DNA from: Delftia sp. PS-11
Lineage (GTDB): Bacteria > Pseudomonadota > Gammaproteobacteria > Burkholderiales > Burkholderiaceae_C
Reading direction: 5' to 3'
NCBI RefSeq assembly: GCF_029870285.1
Contig: NZ_JACSYA010000002.1
Location: 226,487 to 290,486 of the forward strand
Length of the DNA stretch: 64,000 nucleotides
Shown here: positions 51,943-61,466 of the stretch, piece after piece
How positions within the stretch are numbered: the stretch's first letter is position 1
How the letters are laid out: the number at the start of each line of letters is the position of its first letter
Notes under the pieces: generated by a model
What the model saw: the letters and a program-made list of their open reading frames with translations, nothing else
Databases searched by the model: none
What the model was told of the DNA's origin: nothing
Translations under genes and position numbers: made by a program

Positions 51943-52323
51943 TTGGTGTTTCGCTTTGCCACGGTAACGGGCCAGCGGTTTGAATGGCGCCTGGCCCGCG
52001 CATTTGATCATCACCGGTTGACGCATGGCCTGGCGGCTTGCGCCCAGGCACTGTGTTTGCTGTCCCTGCTGGCGCTCAGGCGCCTGCCATCCCTGATGCC
52101 GCCCGCCTGCGGCGGCGCAGCCCTTTGCTCCCCCTTCTCTTTTTTGACGGCCATGCGCGCGGCCCGCTCATATGCGCCTGCATGGCCGTGCCGCCCGCAA
52201 TTGCATGGCCTGAGGGCTTTGCGATCTGCCCCGCTATTGGTGATTGCGCGCAGGCGCATCTCCCATGCTTTCATGCATGCTCGTGAGGGCGAGGTCGGTC
52301 ACTGCCGTTGCGGCAGGCGTTGA
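51943..52323 (+). CDS. Possible CDS upstream of coxB, unrecognised
   Basis: A 126-residue frame with an excellent ribosome site (AAGGGGAG) before TTG 51940 or GTG 51943. The first 20 residues (FRFATVTGQRFEWRLAR) look like a folded-protein start, then come a Leu-rich stretch and an Arg/Cys/His-rich tail. In relatives a small membrane protein (DUF2244) may sit here; the resemblance is too weak to claim. It could be a frame-shifted or non-coding leader. The remainder of 51811-52402 shows no other gene. Confidence 0.35.
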   Translation: MVFRFATVTGQRFEWRLARAFDHHRLTHGLAACAQALCLLSLLALRRLPSLMPPACGGAALCSPFSFLTAMRAARSYAPAWPCRPQLHGLRALRSAPLLVIARRRISHAFMHAREGEVGHCRCGRR

Positions 52324-52402
52324 AGGGGCTGGCTGGCGCGGTCCCACGCCGTGCCGGCAGGAGCGAGTGGACAACCTGAAGGCTTAGACGCAAGTGAAAA
52401 CT

Positions 52403-53608
52403 ATGAAAAGTATTTCCACCAAGCTGGGTTTCTGGGGCACGCTGGCCATGGCGCAGGGATGGTCCCTGGCGCATGCGGCGGCGGATCTGCCAGGTGGTCC
52501 GGCCGTCAATCAGCTCAACCTGCACCCTGCGGCCACGCGCATTGCACAGGAACAGCATTTCCTGCACTGGATGATGCTGACCATCTGCACGGTGATCTTC
52601 ATCGGCGTGTTCAGCGTGATGTTCTATTCGATCTGGAAGCACCGCAAGTCGCGCGGCGCCCAGGCTGCGAACTTCCATGAGTCCGCCACCGTGGAGGTGG
52701 TATGGACTGTCGTGCCCTTCATCATCGTCATTCTGATGGCCTTGCCTGCGACCAAGGTGCTGGTGGCCCAGAAGGACACGACCAATGCCGATCTGACCGT
52801 CAAGGTCACGGGCTACCAGTGGAAATGGGGCTATGACTACATCAATGGCGAGGGCCAGGGCCTGAGCTTCATCTCCACGCTGGACAGCAGCCACCGCCGG
52901 CTGTCCGACAGCGGCGATGTGTCCAAGGCGCCCAACGACTACCTGCTCAAGGTGGACAACCCCCTGGTCGTGCCCGTGGACCGCAAGGTCCGCATCATCA
53001 CCACGGCCAACGACGTGATCCACTCGTTCATGGTGCCGTCCTTCGGCATCAAGCAGGATGCGATACCCGGCTTTGTGCGCGATACCTGGTTCCGCGCCGA
53101 CAAGACCGGCGACTATTACGGGCAGTGCGCCGAGCTGTGCGGCAAGGAACACGCCTACATGCCCATCCATGTCAAGGTGCTGTCCGGCGATGACTACAAG
53201 GCCTGGGTCGAGGCGCAGCGCAAGATGGCGGCGGCCCGCCAGGACGACCCCGGCAAGGTCTGGACGCTGCCCGACCTCGTGGCACGCGGCGAGAAGGTCT
53301 ATGCGGCCAACTGCGCGGCCTGCCACCAGGCCAATGGCAAGGGCGCGGGTCCGATCAAGCCGCTGGACGGCAGCGCCCTGGTGCAGGGGCCGCCAGCCGA
53401 GATGATGCATGTGCTGCTGGAAGGCCGCGCCAACGGCGCCATGCCGGCCTGGAAGCAGCTCAGCGACACCGAACTGGCGGCCGTGGTCACTTTCGCCAAG
53501 AACCACTGGTCCAACAAGACCGGCCAGATCGTGCAGCCGTCGCAGTTCGTCGCGGCCCGTGCGGGCAAATTCCCCGAGGGCGGCGCAACGGCCGCCGCGA
53601 GCCAGTGA
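52403..53608 (+). CDS. coxB: Cytochrome c oxidase subunit II with fused cytochrome c
   Basis: The 401-residue protein has a signal segment (about 8-26), two membrane helices (about 55-78 and 100-120), the CuA cupredoxin domain with CAELCGKEHAYM near 245 and a C-terminal cytochrome c domain with CAACH near 310. This caa3-like layout is common in betaproteobacteria. It takes electrons from cytochrome c and passes them to subunit I. ATG 52403 is chosen; GTG 52394 is in frame and neither has a strong ribosome site. First gene of the oxidase operon. Confidence 0.93.
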   Translation: MKSISTKLGFWGTLAMAQGWSLAHAAADLPGGPAVNQLNLHPAATRIAQEQHFLHWMMLTICTVIFIGVFSVMFYSIWKHRKSRGAQAANFHESATVEVVWTVVPFIIVILMALPATKVLVAQKDTTNADLTVKVTGYQWKWGYDYINGEGQGLSFISTLDSSHRRLSDSGDVSKAPNDYLLKVDNPLVVPVDRKVRIITTANDVIHSFMVPSFGIKQDAIPGFVRDTWFRADKTGDYYGQCAELCGKEHAYMPIHVKVLSGDDYKAWVEAQRKMAAARQDDPGKVWTLPDLVARGEKVYAANCAACHQANGKGAGPIKPLDGSALVQGPPAEMMHVLLEGRANGAMPAWKQLSDTELAAVVTFAKNHWSNKTGQIVQPSQFVAARAGKFPEGGATAAASQ

Positions 53609-53642
53609 GCGCGCAAGACAGATCAGCGATTGGAGATAAGAG

Positions 53643-55280
53643 ATGAGTGCCGTACTTCCACCTGTCCACAGTCCTGCGGGCCACGACCATGGCCATGATG
53701 ACCACCACCACGCCACGCCCACGGGCTGGCGCCGCTGGATGTTCGCCACCAACCACAAGGACATCGGCACGCTGTACCTGCTGTTCTCGTTCGCCATGCT
53801 GATGGTGGGCGGGGTGCTGGCGCTGCTGATCCGTGCCGAGCTGTTCCAGCCGGGGCTGCAGATCGTCAATCCCGAGCTGTTCAACCAGCTGACCACCATG
53901 CACGGCCTGATCATGGTGTTCGGCGCCATCATGCCGGCCTTCGTGGGCTTTGCGAACTGGATGCTGCCGCTGCAGATCGGCGCATCGGACATGGCCTTTG
54001 CGCGCATGAACAACTTCAGCTTCTGGCTGCTGATCCCTGCGGGCATCATGCTGGTGGGCTCGTTCTTCATGCCGGGCGGCGCGCCCGCAGCAGGCTGGAC
54101 GCTGTATGCGCCGCTGACGCTGCAGATGGGGCCATCCATGGACACTTCCATCCTGGCCATGCACATCATGGGCGCCAGCTCCATCATGGGCGCCATCAAC
54201 ATCATCGTCACCGTGCTCAACATGCGCGCTCCCGGCATGACGCTGATGAAGATGCCCATGTTCGCCTGGACCTGGCTGATCACGGCCTACCTGCTGATCG
54301 CCGTCATGCCCGTGCTGGCCGGCGCCATCACCATGACGCTGACCGACCGGCACTTCGGCACCAGCTTCTTCAACCCGGCCGGCGGCGGCGACCCGGTGAT
54401 GTACCAGCACATCTTCTGGTTCTTCGGCCACCCCGAGGTCTACATCATGATCCTGCCGGCCTTTGGCATCATCAGCCAGATCGTGCCGGCCTTCAGCCGC
54501 AAGAAGCTGTTCGGCTATGCGTCCATGGTCTATGCGACCTCGTCCATCGCCATCCTGTCGTTCATCGTCTGGGCGCACCACATGTTCACGACCGGCATGC
54601 CCGTGACAGGGCAGCTGTTCTTCATGTACGCCACCATGCTGATCTCCGTGCCCACGGCGGTGAAGATCTTCAACTGGGTGGCCACCATGTGGCGCGGCTC
54701 CATGACGTTCGAGACGCCCATGCTGTTTTCGGTGGGCTTCATCTTCGTGTTCACCATGGGCGGCTTCACGGGCCTGATCCTGTCGATGGCGCCCATCGAC
54801 ATCCAGCTGCAGGACACCTACTACGTGGTGGCGCACTTCCACTATGTGCTGGTGGCGGGCTCGCTGTTTTCGATGTTCGCGGCCTACTATTACTGGGCGC
54901 CCAAATGGACCGGCGTGATGTATTCGGAGACGCGCGGGCGCATCCACTTCTGGGGCTCGCTGATCTTCTTCAACATCACCTTCTTCCCGATGCACTTTCT
55001 GGGACTGGCCGGCATGCCGCGCCGCTATGCCGACTACCCCATGCAGTTCGCCGACTTCAACATGGTGGCATCCATCGGCGCACTGGGCTTTGGCCTGATG
55101 CAGGTGTATTTCTTCCTCTTCGTCGTGCTGCCCGCCATGCGCGGCAAGGGTGAGAAAGCGCCGCAAAAGCCCTGGGAAGCCGCCGAGGGCCTGGAGTGGG
55201 AGGTGCCGTCGCCGGCACCGTTCCACACGTTCGAGACGCCGCCCAAGCTCGATGCGACGGCGACGCGCGTGATCGGCTGA
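53643..55280 (+). CDS. coxA: Cytochrome c oxidase subunit I
   Basis: The 545-residue protein has twelve membrane segments and the haem-copper markers: His in TTMHGLIMVFG, HPEVYIMILPAFG (CuB His and the Tyr cross-link), AHHMFTTG, and AHFHYVL (haem a and a3 His). It has the K-channel and D-channel regions of A-type oxidases. It reduces O2 to water and pumps protons. A His-rich N-terminus (HDHGHDDHHHA) could bind metal. ATG 53643 follows GGAGATAAG; 34 bases after coxB. Confidence 0.96.
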   Translation: MSAVLPPVHSPAGHDHGHDDHHHATPTGWRRWMFATNHKDIGTLYLLFSFAMLMVGGVLALLIRAELFQPGLQIVNPELFNQLTTMHGLIMVFGAIMPAFVGFANWMLPLQIGASDMAFARMNNFSFWLLIPAGIMLVGSFFMPGGAPAAGWTLYAPLTLQMGPSMDTSILAMHIMGASSIMGAINIIVTVLNMRAPGMTLMKMPMFAWTWLITAYLLIAVMPVLAGAITMTLTDRHFGTSFFNPAGGGDPVMYQHIFWFFGHPEVYIMILPAFGIISQIVPAFSRKKLFGYASMVYATSSIAILSFIVWAHHMFTTGMPVTGQLFFMYATMLISVPTAVKIFNWVATMWRGSMTFETPMLFSVGFIFVFTMGGFTGLILSMAPIDIQLQDTYYVVAHFHYVLVAGSLFSMFAAYYYWAPKWTGVMYSETRGRIHFWGSLIFFNITFFPMHFLGLAGMPRRYADYPMQFADFNMVASIGALGFGLMQVYFFLFVVLPAMRGKGEKAPQKPWEAAEGLEWEVPSPAPFHTFETPPKLDATATRVIG

Positions 55281-55299
55281 CATGCAGGGGCGAATGCAT

Positions 55300-55407
55300 A
55301 TGGACACACAGCAACGCAAGGCCAACCTGCGCCTGGCTCTGATCCTGGTGTCGGTGGCGCTGGCCTTTCTGGCCGGGTTCGTGATCAAGATCGCCGTGCT
55401 GCACTGA
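55300..55407 (+). CDS. Cytochrome oxidase small assembly protein
   Basis: A 35-residue peptide (MDTQQRKANLRLALIL...) with one membrane helix, in the position where related genomes carry a small oxidase assembly protein. ATG 55300 has AGGGGCGA eight bases upstream; ATG 55294 and 55282 are in frame. It is shorter than most gene-finding cut-offs. It may help CtaG or oxidase subunit assembly; inference from location. Confidence 0.7.
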   Translation: MDTQQRKANLRLALILVSVALAFLAGFVIKIAVLH

Positions 55408-55458
55408 GGCGCAGGCGCCCTGCGGGGCGGAAGGCGGGCAGGCAAAAGGAGGCAGACC

Positions 55459-56073
55459 GTGAGCGTGCGCAGGGAAAACACGAAGATGGTGGGCAAGCTG
55501 GCCGTGGTGGCCGTGGGCATGTTCGCCTTCGGCTATGTGCTGATTCCCATCTACAAGCACATTTGCGAACTCACGGGCATCAACATCCTGTCGCTGTCCG
55601 AGCGTCAGGTGCCGGGCAACGGCTCGGCCGGGCGCGATGTGCGCCTGCCGGCCAATTCGCAGGTGGACAGGAGCCGCACCATCACCGTCGAGTTCGACGC
55701 CAATGCGCGCGGCCCCTGGGACTTCAAGCCGGCCCGGCGCTCCATGCAGGTGCATCCGGGGGAGCTGGCGACCGTGATGTACGAGTTCCAGAATGTGCAG
55801 AACCGGCGCATGGCCGCCCAGGCGATTCCCAGCTATGCGCCGCGCCAGGCGGCGGCGCACTTCAACAAGCTCGAATGCTTTTGCTTTTCGCAGTACACGC
55901 TGGAGCCCGGCGAAAAGCGCGAGTGGCCCGTGGCCTTCGTCATCGATCCGCGCATCTCCCGGGACGTGACGACGATCACCCTGTCCTATACCTTCTTCGA
56001 GGTGGGCGGCAGGACGCCGGCGGCGCCGCCCGGCACGGTGGCCGGCTCGCACGGCGGGGAGCCGGCCTCATGA
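55459..56073 (+). CDS. ctaG: Cytochrome c oxidase assembly protein CtaG/Cox11
   Basis: The 204-residue protein has one N-terminal membrane anchor (about 11-33) and a periplasmic immunoglobulin-like domain with the copper motif ECFCFSQ near 139. It delivers copper to the CuB site of subunit I. GTG start after AAAGGAGG. It overlaps the DUF2970 gene by ATGA. Confidence 0.93.
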   Translation: MSVRRENTKMVGKLAVVAVGMFAFGYVLIPIYKHICELTGINILSLSERQVPGNGSAGRDVRLPANSQVDRSRTITVEFDANARGPWDFKPARRSMQVHPGELATVMYEFQNVQNRRMAAQAIPSYAPRQAAAHFNKLECFCFSQYTLEPGEKREWPVAFVIDPRISRDVTTITLSYTFFEVGGRTPAAPPGTVAGSHGGEPAS

Positions 56074-56273
56074 GCGCGCGCGGACCGCAGCAGGGTCCCA
56101 GCCTCTGGCGCACGGTGCGCGCCGTGGCTTGGTCGATCTTCGGCGTGCGCAAGGGGCGCGAGTACCAAAAGGATGTGGAACGCATCACGCCGCTGCATGT
56201 CATCGGCGTGGGGCTGGTGGCCATCTTCGTGCTGGTGCTGGGGCTGATCGCGCTGGTCAGGCTGGTGGCCTGA
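56070..56273 (+). CDS. DUF2970-family membrane protein
   Basis: The 67-residue protein (TVRAVAWSIFGVRKGREY then a C-terminal membrane helix at about 43-65) matches DUF2970, regularly found between ctaG and coxC in Burkholderiales. Overlaps ctaG by four bases. Probably an accessory or assembly factor of the oxidase. Confidence 0.85.
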   Translation: MSARGPQQGPSLWRTVRAVAWSIFGVRKGREYQKDVERITPLHVIGVGLVAIFVLVLGLIALVRLVA

Positions 56274-56338
56274 GCGCCAGGGCCATGAAGTGATGTGATG
56301 GACGGCAACACGGAAACAAGAATGTCAGGAGCAGAGCA

Positions 56339-57220
56339 ATGAGTGCAACCACCCACGGCAAAACGCCTTACTACTACGTGCCGGCGGAGTCCAGCCATCC
56401 TGTGATGGCGGCGGCGGGCCTGTTCTTCGTGATCCTGGGCGCGGGCCACTGGATCAATGGGCATGAATGGGGCAAATACAGCCTTTTCGCCGGTCTGGCC
56501 TGGTGGCTGGTCGTGCTCTTTCGCTGGTTCCGCGAGGCCGCGCACGAAAGCGAGGCCGGCAAGTACGGCCGCAAGATCGACCTGTCTTTCCGCTGGAGCA
56601 TGAGCTGGTTCATCTTCTCGGAGGTGATGTTCTTCGGGGCCTTCTTCACGGCGCTGTGGTGGGCGCGCGCGCACTCCGTGCCTGCGCTGGGCAGCCTGGA
56701 CAACGCGCTGCTGTGGCCCGATTTCAAGGCGGTCTGGCCCAGCATGGCGTCGGGCGCGACGGCCTCTCCCGCCAATACGGTCGAGCCCTTCCAGACGGTG
56801 GGCCCTTTCTGGCTGCCCACTATCAATACGGCGCTGCTGCTGACCTCGGGCGTGACGCTGACCATCGCCCACCACGCGCTGCAGGCCGGCCAGCGTGCGC
56901 GCACCATCGCCTTCATGTGGATGACCGTGATCCTGGGCTTCGTGTTCCTGTGCGTGCAGGGCTACGAGTACTACCACCTCTATACCGAACTCAACCTGAA
57001 ACTGTCCTCGGGCGTGTTCGGCTCGACCTTCTTTCTGCTCACCGGCTTTCACGGTTTCCACGTGTTCGTGGGCATGCTGATGCTGCTGTTCATCACGCTG
57101 CGCCTGCACGCAGGGCACTTCACGGCGCAGCGCCATTTCGGCTTCGAGGGCGCCGCCTGGTACTGGCACTTCGTGGACGTGGTCTGGCTGTTTCTCTACG
57201 TGCTGGTCTACTGGATGTGA
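56339..57220 (+). CDS. coxC: Cytochrome c oxidase subunit III
   Basis: The 293-residue protein has seven membrane segments and the family motifs FIFSEVMFFGAFF near 97 (Glu), FHGFHVFVGMLML near 236 and AAWYWHFVDVVWLFLY near the end. It stabilises the oxidase core. ATG 56339 after AGGAGCAG. It is followed by an intrinsic terminator, which would end the main oxidase operon. Confidence 0.95.
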   Translation: MSATTHGKTPYYYVPAESSHPVMAAAGLFFVILGAGHWINGHEWGKYSLFAGLAWWLVVLFRWFREAAHESEAGKYGRKIDLSFRWSMSWFIFSEVMFFGAFFTALWWARAHSVPALGSLDNALLWPDFKAVWPSMASGATASPANTVEPFQTVGPFWLPTINTALLLTSGVTLTIAHHALQAGQRARTIAFMWMTVILGFVFLCVQGYEYYHLYTELNLKLSSGVFGSTFFLLTGFHGFHVFVGMLMLLFITLRLHAGHFTAQRHFGFEGAAWYWHFVDVVWLFLYVLVYWM

Positions 57221-57240
57221 CAGGGCTTTGCCTTGCCTGA

Positions 57241-57267
57241 AGAAGCGCTGCGGCGCTTCTTTTTTTG
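57241..57267 (+). terminator. Intrinsic terminator after coxC
   Basis: AGAAGCGC, loop TGCG, GCGCTTCT then seven T: classical 8-bp stem and T-run 20 bases after the coxC stop. Confidence 0.92.
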
Positions 57268-57275
57268 GACAGCCA

Positions 57276-57518
57276 TCACCTGCCGGCGGTCCAGCCGGTA
57301 GGATGGATGTAGCCCAGCTTGGCCGCGAGCAGCACGCACAGGAACAAAGTCACGGACAGGCCGACGCGCAGCGCCAGCGAGCGGAACATGGCGCGGCTGC
57401 GGCGCCTGTCATCCAGCGCATCGTCCTGGCCTTCAGGGGGACGGCGCATCATGAAGAACAGTGCGCTGCCCAGACTGGCGACAATGGCCAGCAGGGCGAG
57501 AACGATCACGAATTTCAT
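57276..57518 (-). CDS. DUF2909-family twin-transmembrane protein
   Basis: The 80-residue protein has two membrane helices (about 2-23 and 48-68) separated by a basic loop. It is a known companion of cytochrome oxidase genes in betaproteobacteria, encoded opposite to them. Start ATG 57518, divergent from the SURF1 gene. Function unknown. Confidence 0.85.
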   Translation of the reverse strand: MKFVIVLALLAIVASLGSALFFMMRRPPEGQDDALDDRRRSRAMFRSLALRVGLSVTLFLCVLLAAKLGYIHPTGWTAGR

Positions 57519-57547
57519 GGATGGATTATCCGGTGCGTGTTTCCAGA

Positions 57548-58324
57548 ATGCCAGAGCGCTGGCGGTTTGTACTGATCTCCTTGGCTGCGCTGATCGGCAT
57601 CGCGGTCACGCTGTCCCTGGGCCGCTGGCAGCTGCAGCGCGCGGGCTACAAACAGGCGCTGTTCGAGGCGGTGCAGCGCCAGCAGCGCCAGCCCCCCTGG
57701 GACAATGCACAACTGGCGGCCGGGCTTGCCGGGCCCGCCGTGCAGGCCAGCCCTGCGCCCTGGCTGCACCGTCCTGTGCAGTTGCATGGCCACTGGATTG
57801 GTGCACAGACGCTGTATCTGGACAACCGCCAGATGCAGGGGCAGCCGGGGTTCTTTGTGCTCACGCCGCTGCGGCTGGCACCGCCCCATGGCGATGTGGT
57901 GATCGTGGTGCAGCGCGGCTGGGTGCCGCGCAATTTCCAGGAACGCACGGCGCTGCCCGAGGTGCACACGCCCGAGGGACTGGTCACGGTAGAGGGACGC
58001 ATGCAGGCCGCGCCTTCCAGGCTCTATGAGTTCGGCGGCCGGGCAGGGGCAGACCCTGATGGGCAAAAGTCGCGCATCCGACAGAATGTGGACATCACCG
58101 AGTGGGCTGCGGCCTCGGGGCTGCCGCTGCGCGATGCCAGCCTGCTGCAGACGGGCGAGGCCAGCGAAGGGCTGCGCCGCGACTGGCCCGAGGCTACGGC
58201 CGGCGTCGAGAAACACCATGGCTATGCGTTCCAGTGGTTTGGACTCGCGGCCCTGATCACGCTTTTGTATGTCTGGTTCCAAATCATCCGACGCTTTGTC
58301 CGCCCGTCCCGCAGCCGCTCCTGA
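57548..58324 (+). CDS. SURF1-family oxidase assembly protein
   Basis: The 258-residue protein has two membrane helices (about 6-24 and 230-248) around a periplasmic domain, with LSLGRWQLQRA at the end of the first helix, VQRGWVPRN near 115 and HHGYAFQWFGLA before the second helix, all SURF1 signatures. It handles haem a insertion into subunit I. Start uncertain: ATG 57548 fits the first helix; ATG 57521 is in frame. Confidence 0.9.
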   Translation: MPERWRFVLISLAALIGIAVTLSLGRWQLQRAGYKQALFEAVQRQQRQPPWDNAQLAAGLAGPAVQASPAPWLHRPVQLHGHWIGAQTLYLDNRQMQGQPGFFVLTPLRLAPPHGDVVIVVQRGWVPRNFQERTALPEVHTPEGLVTVEGRMQAAPSRLYEFGGRAGADPDGQKSRIRQNVDITEWAAASGLPLRDASLLQTGEASEGLRRDWPEATAGVEKHHGYAFQWFGLAALITLLYVWFQIIRRFVRPSRSRS

Positions 58325-58325
58325 G

Positions 58326-58994
58326 ATGCCCCTGGAGATGACCATTCACGGTCTGCCGCCGCTGCAGCCCGGCGTGGCCGATGCGCGGCGCACGCGCAGC
58401 GGGCGCTGGAAGATGCTGGCAGTGTTCGCGGTGTGTGCCGCACCGGTGGTGGCGTCCTATTTCACCTACTACGTGCTGCGGCCTGGCCAGCAGCGCAGTT
58501 TTGGCGAGCTGATTGCCGCCCAGCCCGCCCTGCCTGCGGCCACGGCCACCACGCTGGACGGCGTGGCCCTGCCGCTGCAGTCGCTCAAGGGCCAGTGGCT
58601 GCTGGTCAGTGTGGCAGGGGGAGGCTGTGGCCCCGCCTGCGAAAACAATCTCTATCTGCAGCGTCAGCTGCGCGAGGCCCTGGGCCGGGAAAAAGAGCGC
58701 CTGGACCGGGTCTGGCTGGTTTCCGACGGCGCTGACGTGCCTGGGCACCTGCGCCCAGCGCTGGCGCAGGCGACGGTGCTGCGCGTGCCCGAGGCCGTGC
58801 TGCGCAGCTGGCTGCAGCCGTCGCCGGGCCATGCATTGCAGGACCACCTGTACGTGGTGGACCCGCAGGGCCACTGGATGATGCGCATGCCCGCGAACCT
58901 GGGCAAGGCCGATGCCGGCAAGGCCAAGCGCGATCTGGACCGGCTGCTGCGCGCCTCGGCCTCCTGGGACACGGCGGGCCGTCCGGGCGGCTGA
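58326..58994 (+). CDS. Cytochrome oxidase-associated membrane protein (SCO-like fold)
   Basis: The 222-residue protein has one membrane helix (about 30-52) and a thioredoxin/SCO-like periplasmic domain. CGPACENN near 104 provides a Cys-x3-Cys like the copper site of SCO, and HLYVVDPQGHWMMRM near 180 resembles the SCO C-terminal strand, but the SCO His is not obvious. It lies between SURF1 and SCO genes as in relatives. ATG 58326 is one base after the SURF1 stop; ATG 58269 would overlap SURF1. Assembly role inferred. Confidence 0.8.
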   Translation: MPLEMTIHGLPPLQPGVADARRTRSGRWKMLAVFAVCAAPVVASYFTYYVLRPGQQRSFGELIAAQPALPAATATTLDGVALPLQSLKGQWLLVSVAGGGCGPACENNLYLQRQLREALGREKERLDRVWLVSDGADVPGHLRPALAQATVLRVPEAVLRSWLQPSPGHALQDHLYVVDPQGHWMMRMPANLGKADAGKAKRDLDRLLRASASWDTAGRPGG

Positions 58995-59118
58995 CGGCTG
59001 CCGCAGTCTTGCTGGCGCTGGGGTTTTGCACGGATCGGTTATGGTCGCCAGCTAGTGTGCGAAGGCTCCGGCCGAGGGCTTTCGCTTTCCTTCTGATCCC
59101 TTGTTTGGTAGAGAAAGC

Positions 59119-59733
59119 ATGAAAAAACGGACAGCGCTGCGCGTGATGGGCGCGGCCGCGATGGCGTGGGGCGCTCTGGCGCTGGGCGGGTGCTCGCGAG
59201 AGGCCAAGACCAGTTTCCAGGGTGTCGATGTCACCGGCGCCGAGTACGCCAAGGACATTCCCCTGCGTGACGCCGATGGCCGGCGGCGCAGCATCCAGGA
59301 TTTTGCGGGCAAGGTCGTCGTGGTGTTCTTCGGCTACACGCAATGCCCCGATGTCTGCCCCACCACCATGCAGGAGCTGGTCGAGGTCAAGCAGCAGCTG
59401 GGAGCGGATGCGGACCGGCTGGTCGGCGTGTTCGTGACCCTGGACCCCGAGCGCGACACGCCCGAGGTGCTCAAAGCCTATGTGGCCAATTTCGATCCCG
59501 GCTTCGTCGGCCTGCACGGCACGCCCGAGGAAACTGCGGCTGTGGCCAAGGACTTCAAGCTCTTTTACAAGAAGGTGCCGGGCAAGACCGAGGGAACCTA
59601 CACGCTGGACCACTCGGCGGGCAGCTATGTCTACGACACGGCCGGGCGCCTGCGTGTCTATGAGCGCTATGGCAGCGGCCCGCAGGTGGTTGCGGCCGAC
59701 GTCAAGGCCCTTTTACAGGAAAAGCGATCCTGA
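59119..59733 (+). CDS. SCO1/SenC copper chaperone
   Basis: The 204-residue lipoprotein (lipobox ALGGC, Cys25) has the thioredoxin-fold copper motif CPDVCP (Cys76, Cys80) and the partner His in TLDHSAG near 168. It loads copper into the CuA site of subunit II. ATG 59119 is chosen over TTG 59101. In relatives ctaA and ctaB stand before it; here only 124 non-coding bases separate it from the previous gene. Confidence 0.93.
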   Translation: MKKRTALRVMGAAAMAWGALALGGCSREAKTSFQGVDVTGAEYAKDIPLRDADGRRRSIQDFAGKVVVVFFGYTQCPDVCPTTMQELVEVKQQLGADADRLVGVFVTLDPERDTPEVLKAYVANFDPGFVGLHGTPEETAAVAKDFKLFYKKVPGKTEGTYTLDHSAGSYVYDTAGRLRVYERYGSGPQVVAADVKALLQEKRS

Positions 59734-59754
59734 GAATGAGCGTCCGAAACACAG

Positions 59755-59770
59755 TGTGATGCGTATCACA
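59755..59770. promoter_or_regulatory. CRP/FNR-type binding site before aer-like gene
   Basis: TGTGA-TGCGTA-TCACA is a perfect match to the CRP consensus and also contains TGAT-N4-ATCA, the inner part of an FNR site. It lies 122 bases before the receptor start, suitable for activation. A Crp/Fnr-family gene is at 63236-63952. Confidence 0.65.
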
Positions 59771-59891
59771 TTGAAGTCATTTAGCCGGGCAAGCACACAT
59801 CATCCCTGATGTGCATTGCCGCAGGACTGCTTAGAGTGGCCCGCCTGGAATGTCATGCCGATGTTCCGCCCATCTCCGAGAGACCTGATTC

Positions 59892-61466
59892 ATGCGGCGA
59901 AATGAGTACGTCACCCAGCGTGAGTACCCCCTGAGCGAGGGCGATACGCTTCTTTCCGTGACTGATCTGCAGGGACGCATCGTCTACGCCAACGATGCTT
60001 TCATCCGCGTCAGCGGCTTTGAGGCGTCCGAGCTTTATGGGCAGTCCCATAGCATCGTGCGCCACCCCGATATGCCTTCGGCAGCTTTTGCCGATATGTG
60101 GTCCACCATCAAGCGCGGCCTGCCCTGGAGCGCGCTGGTCAAAAACCGGCGCAAGGATGGCGACCACTACTGGGTACGCGCCAATGCAAGCCCCATACGC
60201 CAGGGCGATGCCGTGGTGGGCTACCTGTCCGTGCGCACCCGCCCCGAGCCTGCTGAAGTGCTGCAGCACGCTGCCTTGTATGAGCGTTTGAACGCTGGCT
60301 CGGGATCGCTGGGGCTGTACCGGGGCGTTCCCGTCTGGCGCGGCACCTGGGGCGCCGTGGCGAAGTGGTGGCGCTTCCGGCCGCTGGCCTGGCAGGTGAA
60401 GGCCCAGGTGGCCGGCCTGTGGCTGCTCGGTTCGGTCTGTATGGCCGCGCCCTGGCCGAAGATAGCGGCGGCACCTGCCCATGTCCTGCCTGTCTGGCTG
60501 CTCTGGACTCTGGCCTGTGCTGCGGCAGTGCGCTGGCTGGGCCGCAGACTGCTGGTGCCACTGGCAGTATTGAGTGGCCAGGCGCAGGCAGTGGCCAGCG
60601 GCCAGCCTGCGGCTGATCTGCAACTGATGCGCACCGATGAGATTGGCGCTATTGGCCAGGCGGTACGCCAGGCCGGCCTGAACATGGTTTCTCTGGTCAG
60701 TGACATCCAGGGCAAAAGCGACCAGGTGCGCCGCTGCGCAATGGAGGTGCAAAAGGGCAGCACTGCGCTGAGCGAGCGCACCGAGGCGGCCGCGACCAGT
60801 CTGGAGCAGTCTGCCCAGGCCATGCAGTCGCTGGCGGTGGCCCTGCAGCAAAGCAGTGCCCAGGCAGGCCAGGCGGCCGAGCGCGCCCGGCATGGCGTGG
60901 GCGTGGCCGAGCGCAGCAGCGAGGTGGTGGGCCAGCTGGACCAGAGCATGCGCCGTGTGGCCGATGCCAGCGACCAGGTGGGCCAGATCAGTGCGCTGAT
61001 CGATGGCATTGCGTTTCAGACCAATCTGCTGGCGCTGAATGCAGCAGTGGAGGCAGCGCGTGCCGGCGAGCATGGCAAGGGGTTTGCCGTGGTGGCCGAT
61101 GAGGTCCGCCGCCTGTCGCAGCGCAGCGCCCAGGCCGCGCACGAAATCAAGGCCTTGATCGACACGTCGCGGCAGCAGGTGCAGCAAAGCTGCGCCATGG
61201 CGCGCGAGGTGGATGAGGCCATGCAGGCCGTGCGGACCGATATGCGTGAGCAACTGCGGCTGGCCGAGGAGATGCAGCAGGCGTGCCAGACGCAGGCCAG
61301 CGGTGTGCAGCAGGTACAGGCAGCCGTGCAGCAGCTGGAGCAGGTGACCCAGCACAACGCGGTGCTGGCCCGTGAAACGCTGGACCAGGCCCGGGTGCTC
61401 GCCGATCAGGCCGTTGCGCTGGAGGCGGCGGCCTCGGTATTCCAGGGTGGCGGGCGGGACACATGA
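59892..61466 (+). CDS. Aer-like PAS-domain chemoreceptor (energy taxis)
   Basis: The 524-residue protein starts with a PAS domain (about 10-115) having [14 protein letters not shown] and [13 protein letters not shown], the FAD-binding pattern of Aer. Two hydrophobic segments (about 172-190 and 195-213) form a membrane hairpin with almost no periplasmic loop, then HAMP and the signalling hairpin with [20 protein letters not shown]. Such receptors sense redox or oxygen through FAD. ATG 59892. It overlaps the GGDEF-EAL gene by ATGA, tying motility response and c-di-GMP turnover. A CRP/FNR-type site lies upstream. Confidence 0.9.
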   Translation: MRRNEYVTQREYPLSEGDTLLSVTDLQGRIVYANDAFIRVSGFEASELYGQSHSIVRHPDMPSAAFADMWSTIKRGLPWSALVKNRRKDGDHYWVRANASPIRQGDAVVGYLSVRTRPEPAEVLQHAALYERLNAGSGSLGLYRGVPVWRGTWGAVAKWWRFRPLAWQVKAQVAGLWLLGSVCMAAPWPKIAAAPAHVLPVWLLWTLACAAAVRWLGRRLLVPLAVLSGQAQAVASGQPAADLQLMRTDEIGAIGQAVRQAGLNMVSLVSDIQGKSDQVRRCAMEVQKGSTALSERTEAAATSLEQSAQAMQSLAVALQQSSAQAGQAAERARHGVGVAERSSEVVGQLDQSMRRVADASDQVGQISALIDGIAFQTNLLALNAAVEAARAGEHGKGFAVVADEVRRLSQRSAQAAHEIKALIDTSRQQVQQSCAMAREVDEAMQAVRTDMREQLRLAEEMQQACQTQASGVQQVQAAVQQLEQVTQHNAVLARETLDQARVLADQAVALEAAASVFQGGGRDT

